Shown piece by piece: positions 8,273 to 15,724 of a stretch of DNA of 26,494 nucleotides. Source of the stretch: a virus; the IMG/VR virus record IMGVR_UViG_3300009537_000936, positions 1 to 26,494 of that record; one strand, 5' to 3'. The notes under the pieces were generated by a model that saw only the letters and a list, made by a program, of their open reading frames with translations, searched no databases and had not been told where the DNA came from. The position numbers and the translations under genes were made by a program. Numbering within the stretch: the first letter of the stretch is position 1; the number at the start of each line of letters is the position of its first letter.

Positions 8273-9601
8273 ATGAACAAAGTTTTAATTTTAAGTGGAA
8301 ACCAGAATTATGCTGCTTCCTCAGTTGTAACAGTAGATACTGCTGTTACAGCAGATTTATTGGCTATTGGTGCAATAGCTATGTATGGATTTGTAGATGC
8401 AGATGCCACAACTTCTGCAAATAATAAATCTAATGTTTTAGTTACATACGCTGCAACAGGTGCAGGTGTAACTCTTTATTCCGATTTCGTAAAAGGTGCT
8501 GATTCTTTAAGAATGGTACAAGGTGCTGCAACTTATCCTGTAGAAACTGGACATATTCAGTTAAAAGGGGTAACTAAAGTAGTTTATACTGCTTATAGTG
8601 CTGCTGTAAAACAAGTTTCTTTTGTTGGATGGAATGGAAAAACTGGAGCAGGTAACTTACCAACAATTTTAGAAGGAACTACTTCAACATTACAAGCAGT
8701 GCAAGTAATTCCAACTACTCCAAATTTAATTAGAGATGTAGAACATTATTCTATAAGTTCTAATGCTTCTGATAGTATGAGAACTGTAATGATTACTATG
8801 ATTAATGCAATTAATAATAATAGTTATAAGACACATAGTGCATTTTTAACTAATAATGCAACTACAATTAATACTTATACAACTGGTAGTAGTCCAGGAA
8901 AAGCCACTTTAACTAAAGGAAGTACTATAATTACATGGGAATCAGCTAGTCCTACAGGAGCAGCATCAGGTGATGATATTATAATTGCAAATACTTCTGG
9001 AAATGTAGTAGGAACAACTGTAACTAACATTAATGGAGTGGTTTATAAAATTGCAGATATTACAAGTGCAGTTTGGACATTAACTACACCATATATGGGA
9101 GAGACAGAAACTATTGCTAGCCAAACAGCAAGTTTAGCTGGAATTCGTAAATTAACTACAGCAGGAACTGAATTTGGTATTAAATTACTAACAGATACTG
9201 CTGGACATGCTTACAAATATGCTCTGGATGGTAATCTTCAATACGCTACTCTCACTTATGGAGAATCAGCAGTAACTGGAAGTTTGGCTGTACAATCTAA
9301 TAAAGGAACAGGTGTTGGTAGTGATGTGGTACTTATAGAAGATGGAACTATTGCTTATAGGGGACAATTTGATACTGTAAGTAAATGGCAACAACAACTT
9401 CCTAAGTTTGCAAATGCTGCAACAAACTATGCCACTTTCTACATTCAGTATACAAATAGTACAGTAGTATCAGGAACTAGTCAATCAAGAAGTATTAATA
9501 ATCAATTGGTTATTTACATTCCTTCTGCTGCTAGTACTGCTATTACAAATTTACAAATAATGTTTAAGGGATTGTTTCCTAACGCTTCATGTAACTGGTA
9601 A
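8273..9601 (+). CDS. Putative virion structural protein, beta-rich
   Basis: A 442-residue protein rich in Thr, Ser, Ala, Asn and Gly with few charges, typical of an extracellular or virion beta-structure. The N-terminus (KVLILSGNQNYAASS) leads into beta-like repeats, a VSFVGWNGKTG segment near residue 115, and a Ser/Thr-rich insertion around 190-290 that may be an Ig-like domain. The C-terminus ends in PNASCNW. I do not recognise a named family. An abundant head-decoration, fibre or tail component would fit the composition and position between head genes and the fibre module. Start is ATG at 8273 after aatcaaa. Confidence 0.55.
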   Translation: MNKVLILSGNQNYAASSVVTVDTAVTADLLAIGAIAMYGFVDADATTSANNKSNVLVTYAATGAGVTLYSDFVKGADSLRMVQGAATYPVETGHIQLKGVTKVVYTAYSAAVKQVSFVGWNGKTGAGNLPTILEGTTSTLQAVQVIPTTPNLIRDVEHYSISSNASDSMRTVMITMINAINNNSYKTHSAFLTNNATTINTYTTGSSPGKATLTKGSTIITWESASPTGAASGDDIIIANTSGNVVGTTVTNINGVVYKIADITSAVWTLTTPYMGETETIASQTASLAGIRKLTTAGTEFGIKLLTDTAGHAYKYALDGNLQYATLTYGESAVTGSLAVQSNKGTGVGSDVVLIEDGTIAYRGQFDTVSKWQQQLPKFANAATNYATFYIQYTNSTVVSGTSQSRSINNQLVIYIPSAASTAITNLQIMFKGLFPNASCNW

Positions 9602-9612
9602 TAATTACCGAA

Positions 9613-10335
9613 ATGACAGTACGGGATGCTTATATTCATGTTCAACAAGGGCTGCAAAACATTGCAGCCTTTGTGAACAAGAACATTGAACCAGATGAAT
9701 TAGATTACATCTGGAATCAAATGTTCTATAAATTTATTGACTTATCTTTTCTACCAGAAGAAAAGAGGAGATTACCACAATACCAATTATTTCAAGAAAT
9801 TCAAGCAAGTGTAGATGATTTAAGAAATTTACAGGAATCTGATTACACCAATACATTAACTTTATTTTCTAATGGAAAGAAATTACTATTACCATTAAAT
9901 GATTATCACCATTTAATAAATGATAGAACATTAACATCTAAAGTGTGCAAAGATAAATGTGGAGTGGAAACTAAACAAACTTTAATAGGCACAAATAGAT
10001 TAACCAAAGCAGAAGAATTACATAATAAATTAAACAATACTTTAGCTAAAACAACTCCAGAAAATCCAATTTCCAAATTAGATGGAGATTTCCTTTTTGT
10101 ATATAATACATATAAAGGAAAGAAAGTGTTTGATATAGATGCAATTTATATAGACTACATAAAAACACCAGAATTTACTAAATACAATGACACTGGATTT
10201 CCTTTAGGAACAAAAGTTTATGAAATACCTGACCAAACTTGTTACAAATTAGTGAGAATGTGTATTATATATATTTCAACAGTTACACAACAAAATCCAC
10301 AAAAAATATCAAACCTTGTTAATACTACAACATGA
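9613..10335 (+). CDS. Conserved phage structural/assembly protein, unknown
   Basis: A 240-residue mainly helical protein. The N-terminus (MTVRDAYIHVQQGLQNIAAF, then EPDELDYIWNQMFYKFI) resembles small proteins I have seen between capsid and tail genes in Bacteroidetes phages, but I cannot give a tested name. A KVCKDKCGVETKQT segment around residues 115-130 has two Cys. The C-terminus has a Tyr/Ile-rich stretch (LVRMCIIYISTV). It is a candidate adaptor or ring component joining the portal to the tail, by position only. Its stop overlaps the next start (ATGA at 10332), suggesting coupled translation. Confidence 0.55.
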   Translation: MTVRDAYIHVQQGLQNIAAFVNKNIEPDELDYIWNQMFYKFIDLSFLPEEKRRLPQYQLFQEIQASVDDLRNLQESDYTNTLTLFSNGKKLLLPLNDYHHLINDRTLTSKVCKDKCGVETKQTLIGTNRLTKAEELHNKLNNTLAKTTPENPISKLDGDFLFVYNTYKGKKVFDIDAIYIDYIKTPEFTKYNDTGFPLGTKVYEIPDQTCYKLVRMCIIYISTVTQQNPQKISNLVNTTT

Positions 10336-11447
10336 CATTAATACCTAAATGGAAACTAACAACATCGAAAGATGTTAGTTATGTTCAATATAAAGATATA
10401 ACAGGAGAATATGATGCTAAATTCAATCCTAATGGATATGGAGTACTTACAGTAGGAAAAAATGGAACAGTTAATTCAGATTCGGAAATAGTAACCTTAT
10501 CTGCTCATGGATTAAGTAATGCAGACTATGTATTAATAACTGCATTAAGTTCAGAAACTTTTGCAAAAATAGGTTGTATATATAAAGTTGATTATGTAAG
10601 TAGTACAAAATTTAGATTAGATATAAATGGAGATTATGCGGGATTAGCAGATGGAACAACTATTAGTTACAAGGTATTGATTGAACCTATTAACAAACCT
10701 TTACATTCTTATGGTGTTATAAGAACAGAAGTTCAAATATCAACATTAGATAATAATCAAGAATTTAGTTTAGTTGCATTTGATAGTACTACAAGCGAAT
10801 TTTTTCCACAAATAGATAATCCTGTAAATATAACTTATGAAGAAGTAACAGGAATAGATGGTGCATTTCCAGATAAAATATATTTATCAACTGATTATAT
10901 ATGGTATCCGTTAAGTATATTATCTATTAGTACTGATGAGGCAATTTTAAAATTAGCTAATGATGGTAGTAAAAAACAAATAGTAGGAAAAACATCAAAT
11001 ACTAAATTTGAAATAAATAATAATCTTACATCTTATGGTGATACTCCTTATGTAAAAGTATTTGGTACATCATCAGGGAAAAGTTTAATAACAGGAATTA
11101 ATAGAGGTGTTAGTGGAGCAAATTTTTTAGTTTTAACAGCTGCTTTAACAGAATTAACAGTTGAAGAAGATGTTCTTGTATATGTGGGTTATAAAATAAA
11201 TAATTACTTTGTAGCTGATGCAGAAGTTAAACTTTGTTTATCTAAAGCAATAGTGCAAGTAGATATAGACGACTGCTGTAATAGCTGTGAAGAATGTGTT
11301 GAGTTGGGATTTACTAAATTATCCGATATTTATACTACTTTAATTGCTATAAAAGAACAAGCAAAACAAGGTATGTACAATGAAGCAAGTAAGAATCTAA
11401 TAGCAATAAATAAATATTGTACAAATTGTTGTAGCTGTGATGAGTAG
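10332..11447 (+). CDS. Putative virion protein with Cys-rich C-terminus
   Basis: A 371-residue protein with two visible parts. Residues 1-~300 look beta-rich (many Thr, Val, Ile, Gly and Tyr), with repeated short beta-turn patterns. The last ~65 residues hold two Cys clusters, DDCCNSCEEC and CTNCCSCDE, separated by a helical segment of about 45 residues. The clusters could bind a metal or form disulfides, and I associate a similar Cys-bracketed helical tail with other Bacteroidetes phage proteins. I know no function. It overlaps both neighbours (ATGA at the start, 8 bases at the end), so it belongs to one transcription unit with them. Confidence 0.55.
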   Translation: MTLIPKWKLTTSKDVSYVQYKDITGEYDAKFNPNGYGVLTVGKNGTVNSDSEIVTLSAHGLSNADYVLITALSSETFAKIGCIYKVDYVSSTKFRLDINGDYAGLADGTTISYKVLIEPINKPLHSYGVIRTEVQISTLDNNQEFSLVAFDSTTSEFFPQIDNPVNITYEEVTGIDGAFPDKIYLSTDYIWYPLSILSISTDEAILKLANDGSKKQIVGKTSNTKFEINNNLTSYGDTPYVKVFGTSSGKSLITGINRGVSGANFLVLTAALTELTVEEDVLVYVGYKINNYFVADAEVKLCLSKAIVQVDIDDCCNSCEECVELGFTKLSDIYTTLIAIKEQAKQGMYNEASKNLIAINKYCTNCCSCDE

Positions 11448-11703
11448 AACTGAATTACAGAATTTAATAGATAAAGTAGCTAAAAAATTAGCTTATGTGA
11501 ATATGCACTTTATGTATCATTATAGATTTGGTACGGATATATGTATGACAAGAGAAAGACAATATGCACTGTTTCTATACTACTGGATATTACTTAATTA
11601 TGATGTAAATGAGGATGGGAGTACAAATGGACAATACAACTATATAACAGAAATAGAATTTAATACAGTAATACAGAAAATTAAAAAAGCATTACTTTGG
11701 TAG
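11440..11703 (+). CDS. Small conserved hypothetical protein (87 aa)
   Basis: I chose ATG at 11440. A GTG codon just before it (11437) could also start. The protein is helical and rich in Tyr, Phe and Met (NMHFMYHYRFGTD and ALFLYYWILLNYD), with a central hydrophobic stretch that is too broken by polar residues for a confident membrane helix. It overlaps the preceding Cys-rich gene by 8 bases and the following fibre gene by 7. I do not recognise the family. A role in fibre or tail assembly is possible by position only. Confidence 0.5.
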   Translation: MSRTELQNLIDKVAKKLAYVNMHFMYHYRFGTDICMTRERQYALFLYYWILLNYDVNEDGSTNGQYNYITEIEFNTVIQKIKKALLW

Positions 11704-12695
11704 AAATAGATGACATATTAGATGAACATGGTGATTCTATAAAGTTACGTTGTAGTCCAACTACAGTTATTCCTCCATGTGGAACTGAAAGTGGAATACC
11801 TGAACCAACACCAGAACCAGAACCCACTCCTATAGCAGGAGGGGGAGATACTCCTGTTGGTGGAATAATAATGTATGGTGGAACAACTGCACCTGATAAT
11901 TGGTTTTTATGTAATGGTGCAGAATATGATACAGAAACATATACTGAATTATTTGCAGTAATTGCTTATACATTTGGTGGGGCGGGAGAAAAGTTTAGAG
12001 TACCATCAGGAAATGGGAGAAGTCCAATAGGAACAGGAAATGCAGGAACACCTAATACAACAAATAGAACATTAGGAACGAAATATGGAAGTGAGAAAGT
12101 AGATGCTAATCATGGACATATTTTAGTCATAGACCAAGAAGAATTAATAAATTCTGTAGAGATTCCTGTTGTTGTTGATAATGTTAATATTGACGCACAT
12201 TCTTTAACTGACATTAAATTAGACATTAACTCTTTAAATTTAAAACATAATCATGGTTTAGGAGACCCTGTAACTATACCAATAACTATAGAAGCAGTAG
12301 ACCCACCACCTACTCCAGTTCCAATAGAATTAGATGGTGTAACATGTACTAGTAAAAGTAATGGAACAGTTTCTAATGCCTTAGCTTGCGACCCAGAAGG
12401 AGACGCACCATCAATAACAATTACAGGAGCAGATATAGTACCATTATTGACAGCTAGCATTAGTGTTGGTGGAGGTAGTACAGAGGATGCTTTAGAAGAA
12501 TTAATACCTATAACAGGAACGATAAAAGCAGGAGAAGAATTAACTCATACTCCACATACTCATGGTGCTAATATAGAAGCAGCAGCATTAGATTTTACTC
12601 ATAGTCATGGAGGAGAAGTACAAGCTACAGGAGCTTGGAAATTAGATATACTTCATCCAGTATTTGCAATTAATTATATAATAAGATATAAATAA
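11697..12695 (+). CDS. Tail/head fibre protein with phage collar domain and HxH sites
   Basis: Probably a host-contact fibre. Starting from TTG at 11697 (the next in-frame ATG is 175 bases later and would cut the protein), residues 34-50 form a Pro/Glu linker. Residues ~54-115 match the phage tail collar domain: GGIIMYGGTTAPDNWFLCNG, then FRVPSGNGRSPIG. The rest is beta-rich with four His motifs: HGH (139-141), HNH (184-186), HTPHTH (284-289) and HSH (302-304). HxH motifs in trimeric phage fibres such as T4 gp12/gp37 bind metal ions along the fibre axis. The C-terminus LDILHPVFAINYIIRYK is typical of collar fibres. Two small fibre-type genes follow. Confidence 0.75.
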   Translation: MVEIDDILDEHGDSIKLRCSPTTVIPPCGTESGIPEPTPEPEPTPIAGGGDTPVGGIIMYGGTTAPDNWFLCNGAEYDTETYTELFAVIAYTFGGAGEKFRVPSGNGRSPIGTGNAGTPNTTNRTLGTKYGSEKVDANHGHILVIDQEELINSVEIPVVVDNVNIDAHSLTDIKLDINSLNLKHNHGLGDPVTIPITIEAVDPPPTPVPIELDGVTCTSKSNGTVSNALACDPEGDAPSITITGADIVPLLTASISVGGGSTEDALEELIPITGTIKAGEELTHTPHTHGANIEAAALDFTHSHGGEVQATGAWKLDILHPVFAINYIIRYK

Positions 12696-12701
12696 AAGAA
12701 A

Positions 12702-12959
12702 ATGGAAAAATTATTAGACATGTTATTTAGTTCAAGTTTTGGACAAAAAGGACATATTAAAATAACTGCAACAGGTACAATTACAGGTAAATTTGTTTTA
12801 GTAGAGGCATTTGGTGATGTAGTTATTAGTAATATGAAAGTAGGAGGAAGTGCAGATGTTGCTGAAACATTAAAAGATGGAAGAATCATATATGGTAATA
12901 TAACTTCTATTACTTGTACTATATCAAGTACTGAATTTTTAAGAGTATATAAAGCATAA
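12702..12959 (+). CDS. Small beta-rich fibre-associated protein (85 aa)
   Basis: A short protein with alternating hydrophobic/polar residues: HIKITATGTITGKFVLVEAF, DVVISNMKVGG, a turn at DGRIIYGNITSI and a final LRVYKA. This pattern (a test-and-turn beta protein with a late IYGxIT segment) recurs in fibre modules of Bacteroidetes phages as far as I recall, but no function is established. It sits 6 bases after the collar fibre and 5 before the large Ig/BspA protein, so it may be a fibre subunit, cap or chaperone. The ATG at 12702 follows aaaagaaa. Confidence 0.55.
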   Translation: MEKLLDMLFSSSFGQKGHIKITATGTITGKFVLVEAFGDVVISNMKVGGSADVAETLKDGRIIYGNITSITCTISSTEFLRVYKA

Positions 12960-12964
12960 GTATA

Positions 12965-14779
12965 ATGCCAAAATTAGGTTTAGGTTTAGGTTTAGATAAA
13001 AGAAGAGGTAATTTGATTGCCGCACCAGTAGCAATAGCACCTTATCCTTTTATTTCTGGAAATTTAACAGAGGGAAGTACGTTGTCAATCACTCCTGGTA
13101 CGTGGACAGGAATACCAACTCCAACTCTTTCTTATCAGTGGAAAAGGGGAGCGACAAACATTGGCGGAGCAATAGGAACAACTTATGTAAGTGTTCTTGC
13201 AGATAGTGAAGAAATCATAACCTGCGTAGAAACGGCAACCAATGAAGCAGGTTCAGCATCACAGGCGAGTAATGCCTTAACAATGAATAATTACAAGCCT
13301 GTTAATACAGGTGCTCCTGTTGTAAGTGGTAATTTAACAGAGGGAAGTACGCTAACTACAACTAACGGAACTTGGACAGGAACAGGAATAAGTTATACTT
13401 ATCAATGGACACGAAACGGAGTTGATATAGGAGGAGCGACAAACAACAGTTATGTATCTGTTTTAGCTGATTCAGAAAAACAAATTCTATGTGTCGTTAA
13501 GGCAACGAACTCAGCAGGAAATGCAAGTGCAAACAGTAATTATTTAACAATGAATAATTACAAACCTGTTAATACCGTTGCTCCAGCAGTAACCAATGCA
13601 GTTACAACTGGATTGTTCGGAATAGGTGAACAACTATCTTGTTCAGAAGGAACTTGGACAGGAACAGGAATAAGTTATAGTTACACATGGTACAGAGGTG
13701 CAACTGTTTTAGCAACAATAAACACTTATACACCTGTTACAGCCGACATAGGGCAGTCGATTAAGTGTGTAGTGAGAGGAACGAATGCAGCAGGATTTAC
13801 AGATGCTGATAGTAATGCAGAAACTATTGTAAATGTATTCGTAAGTACATGGGATACCACAAAGGCGGGAAGTGCAAGTAATACAATTGTTTTACCTTAC
13901 GAAGCAGCAGGAACTTATGAAGGAACTATTTATTGGGGTGATGGAACGACAAGTACAAACGCTTACGCAAATAGAACTAAAGTATATGCAGCAAGTGGAA
14001 TTAAAACAGTAAAAGTAGTTGGAGTTACAACAGGATTTAGATTTGCTAATGCAGATGATAAATTAAAAATAACTAACATAGCAAGGTGGGGAGCGTTGCG
14101 ATTAGGAAATAGTGGCGAATATTTTCGGGGATGTAAAAATTTAACATTAACAACGGTTGCAGATATATTAGATTTAACAGGAACAACTGATTGTTCATAT
14201 ATCTTTGCCGATTGTACCGCTTTCACAACTGTAAATAATATGAACAGTTGGAATATGGGTGCTGTAACAAAAATAACAGGTATGTTTCAATTGGCAGTTG
14301 CTTTCAATCAAAACATTGGAAGTTGGAATACAGGTGCTGTAACAGCTATGAATAATATGTTTTTTGGTGCAGCTGCTTTCAATCAAAACATTGGAAGTTG
14401 GAATACAGGTGCTGTAAAAAATATGGAGCAAACATTTAGGGGAGCAACTGCTTTCAATCAAAACATAGGAAGTTGGGATACTGCGAAGGTAACAAATATG
14501 TATGCTATGTTTTATAATGCACTTGCCTTTAATCAGAACATTGGAAGTTGGAATGTAAGTCTTGTTACTAATTTTACAGATTTTATGTTCGGAAAAACAG
14601 CCGCAACATTCTCAGCCGCCAACTTAGATGCAATCTATAACGGTTGGAGTTCTCGTTCAGTACAAGCATCAATAACAATAACATTTGGCTCTATAAAATA
14701 CACATCAGCAGGAGTAGCAGGAAGAGCAGTTCTAACAGACGCTCCAAACAATTGGAGTATAACAGATGGAGGTATATAA
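12965..14779 (+). CDS. Ig-like and BspA-type (DUF285) repeat protein, putative host-adhesion fibre
   Basis: A 604-residue putative surface-binding protein. Order: an N-terminal Gly-Leu repeat and DKRRG; three Ig-like domains of ~90 residues (about 18-110, 111-200, 201-290), each with a GNLTEGSTL- or GEQLSCSEGT-type start, GTWTG, a Tyr/Trp core strand and a Cys near the end; then the BspA entry (TWDTTKAGS to YWGDGTT); then four to five 25-residue repeats with AFNQNIGSWNTGAVTNM-type cores (about 425-560); then a capping segment ending NNWSITDGGI. DUF285/BspA repeats form leucine-rich-repeat-like surface proteins in bacteria. There is no signal peptide, which fits a virion protein. Base use is less AT-biased than in neighbours, suggesting acquisition. 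Its stop overlaps the next start. Confidence 0.78.
   Translation: MPKLGLGLGLDKRRGNLIAAPVAIAPYPFISGNLTEGSTLSITPGTWTGIPTPTLSYQWKRGATNIGGAIGTTYVSVLADSEEIITCVETATNEAGSASQASNALTMNNYKPVNTGAPVVSGNLTEGSTLTTTNGTWTGTGISYTYQWTRNGVDIGGATNNSYVSVLADSEKQILCVVKATNSAGNASANSNYLTMNNYKPVNTVAPAVTNAVTTGLFGIGEQLSCSEGTWTGTGISYSYTWYRGATVLATINTYTPVTADIGQSIKCVVRGTNAAGFTDADSNAETIVNVFVSTWDTTKAGSASNTIVLPYEAAGTYEGTIYWGDGTTSTNAYANRTKVYAASGIKTVKVVGVTTGFRFANADDKLKITNIARWGALRLGNSGEYFRGCKNLTLTTVADILDLTGTTDCSYIFADCTAFTTVNNMNSWNMGAVTKITGMFQLAVAFNQNIGSWNTGAVTAMNNMFFGAAAFNQNIGSWNTGAVKNMEQTFRGATAFNQNIGSWDTAKVTNMYAMFYNALAFNQNIGSWNVSLVTNFTDFMFGKTAATFSAANLDAIYNGWSSRSVQASITITFGSIKYTSAGVAGRAVLTDAPNNWSITDGGI
12974..12995 (+). repeat. Short TTAGGT tandem repeat at the gene start
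   Basis: Three full copies of TTAGGT plus TTAG encode the Leu-Gly-Leu-Gly-Leu-Gly-Leu stretch just after the start of the Ig/BspA gene. The unit is six bases, so copy number changes would keep the frame. Similar Gly-Leu N-termini occur in other phage fibre proteins as far as I recall. Confidence 0.7.
14300..14567 (+). repeat. 75-bp direct repeats in the DUF285 region
   Basis: A 43-base core starting gctttcaatcaaaacat begins at 14300, 14375, 14450 and 14525, so the period is exactly 75 bases (25 residues). The first two cores are identical, the third has drifted in its second half, and the fourth is more diverged. A degenerate copy precedes them at about 14225. In-frame units this similar can recombine to change the number of repeats. 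Confidence 0.85.
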
Positions 14780-14991
14780 TGGAGATAATTAAACCAAACG
14801 AAACAACCTATTGGATAGGAACAGATGATAAAGATGATACAAATATTCATTACGGAGAGGTTACACCTGAACAGGAATTAACAACGGCAAAAATAGATGT
14901 GTGGACTACTTTTGATAAAGAAGAATGGATAGCTAAATTACTTACTTGTGGTATTGAAATAAAAGATTTAACAATTAACAATGACAACTAA
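14779..14991 (+). CDS. Small hypothetical protein (70 aa)
   Basis: I chose ATG at 14779, which overlaps the TAA of the preceding fibre gene (taATG) and follows a GGAGG-like stretch (tggaggta) that may act as a ribosome binding site. A longer open frame reaching upstream lies inside the previous gene and is not a believable start. The 70-residue protein is acidic (TTYWIGTDDKDDTN) and ends in a helical EEWIAKLLTCGIEIKDL stretch. There is no known domain. Its base use resembles the adjacent fibre gene, so it may be an accessory or assembly protein that travels with it. Confidence 0.55.
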   Translation: MEIIKPNETTYWIGTDDKDDTNIHYGEVTPEQELTTAKIDVWTTFDKEEWIAKLLTCGIEIKDLTINNDN

Positions 14992-15316
14992 AGAATTTAA
15001 AACTAAAATTACAAATGATTTTTCATGGAGTAAAATCATCCAGTGGGCATTTACAATTATAATATCAATAAGTGGTGCAATAGGTGGCGCATATACAGTT
15101 ATAGGCGGGCATAATGACAGGCTTATTATTCTGGAAACTAATCAGGGCTACATGATGAAAAATCAGGAAAATATGGTTAAAAAGATTGATGATATTAATC
15201 TTGACTTTAATGATGTCAATAAAAAAATCGGAACAATAAACGGAAATATAGAAACCATAGACGTCAAATTGGGATTTATGATAGGTGGAATAAATTCATT
15301 AAATAAAAGACAATGA
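14981..15316 (+). CDS. Membrane-anchored coiled-coil protein, possible lysis accessory
   Basis: A 111-residue protein with one predicted membrane helix at about residues 18-42 (IIQWAFTIIISISGAIGGAY), followed by a long coiled-coil-like region with regular Ile/Leu/Asn spacing (QENMVKKIDDINLDFNDV). The layout of one helix plus a coiled coil resembles XhlA-type or holin-accessory proteins, but similarity is structural only. It overlaps the upstream gene by 11 bases and the downstream small membrane protein by ATGA, suggesting they are made together. Confidence 0.55.
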   Translation: MTTKEFKTKITNDFSWSKIIQWAFTIIISISGAIGGAYTVIGGHNDRLIILETNQGYMMKNQENMVKKIDDINLDFNDVNKKIGTINGNIETIDVKLGFMIGGINSLNKRQ

Positions 15317-15507
15317 TAACTAAAAAAAGTTTACATAGCAGATTCATAAAGAATTGGATTAGCACACTGATAGGAATAGGTGTAATAGTATTGGATTGTG
15401 TTATGCTTTATCAAGGCAAACTCGATGCTTCTGAATTTTCATTAGTATTTGGAGTGGGTGCTATTATTGCAGGACTTAAATATAAATCAGCAGTAACAAA
15501 TGACTGA
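15313..15507 (+). CDS. Small membrane protein, holin-like candidate (64 aa)
   Basis: A basic N-terminus (MITKKSLHSRFIKNW) precedes a membrane helix (STLIGIGVIVLDCVMLYQ, about residues 17-34) and a second weaker hydrophobic segment (FSLVFGVGAIIAGL, about 43-56). Two short helices and small size fit a phage holin, but many phages carry similar small membrane proteins of other function. ATGA overlap links it to the gene before and TGATG overlap to the gene after. Confidence 0.5.
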   Translation: MITKKSLHSRFIKNWISTLIGIGVIVLDCVMLYQGKLDASEFSLVFGVGAIIAGLKYKSAVTND

Positions 15508-15617
15508 TGGGAGAATATATAATAGTGATATTAGCAGTACTACTATTAATTTATGTAATAATTGAATTTATAGACGATGGTAACACAAAAAATAACTCTC
15601 AAAAGAGAAAAAGTTAA
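15507..15617 (+). CDS. Very small single-helix membrane protein (36 aa)
   Basis: The ATG overlaps the stop of the previous gene (TGATG, 15505-15509). The product has one membrane helix (YIIVILAVLLLIYVIIEF) and then an acidic and basic polar tail (DDGN to SQKRKS). It is only 36 residues, so coding status rests on the exact stop/start overlap and a clear helix. It could be a lysis-related peptide or a virion membrane protein. It overlaps the following small basic protein in another frame by about 40 bases, an arrangement seen in compact phage cassettes. Confidence 0.45.
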   Translation: MGEYIIVILAVLLLIYVIIEFIDDGNTKNNSQKRKS

Positions 15618-15708
15618 AGTAAAGAGAAAAGGAATTCATGCTAAAACTAAACATAGTAGTAGCAAGCACGCTAAATATTATAAAAAATTAAGTATTGGAC
15701 AAGGATAA
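15577..15708 (+). CDS. Small highly basic protein (43 aa)
   Basis: ATG at 15577 begins inside the previous small gene in another frame. The product is 43 residues with roughly 40 percent Lys/Arg/His, including KRKGIHAKTKHSSSKHAKYYKK and a GQG end. I recall similar short proteins (basic, with a KGxHAKxK motif and a YKK...GQG tail) in other Bacteroidetes phages, always unassigned. A nucleic-acid-binding or DNA-condensing role is a natural guess from charge. No domain is known. Confidence 0.55.
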   Translation: MVTQKITLKREKVKVKRKGIHAKTKHSSSKHAKYYKKLSIGQG

Positions 15709-15724
15709 AAAATAAATCTAAATT

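Noticed and set aside
12974-12995. Telomere-like TTAGGT repeat
   Set aside because: Only three and a half copies, in frame and encoding a Leu-Gly stretch of the fibre N-terminus; no sign of a DNA end.
13963-14461. Minus-strand frames with repeated Cys/Ser words in the Ig/BspA gene
   Set aside because: The repeats are the reverse complement of the 75-bp DUF285 repeats and have no independent support.
14644-14778. Upstream extension of the 70-residue gene
   Set aside because: It lies within the end of the Ig/BspA gene; the ATG at 14779 with a GGAGG-like site is a better start.
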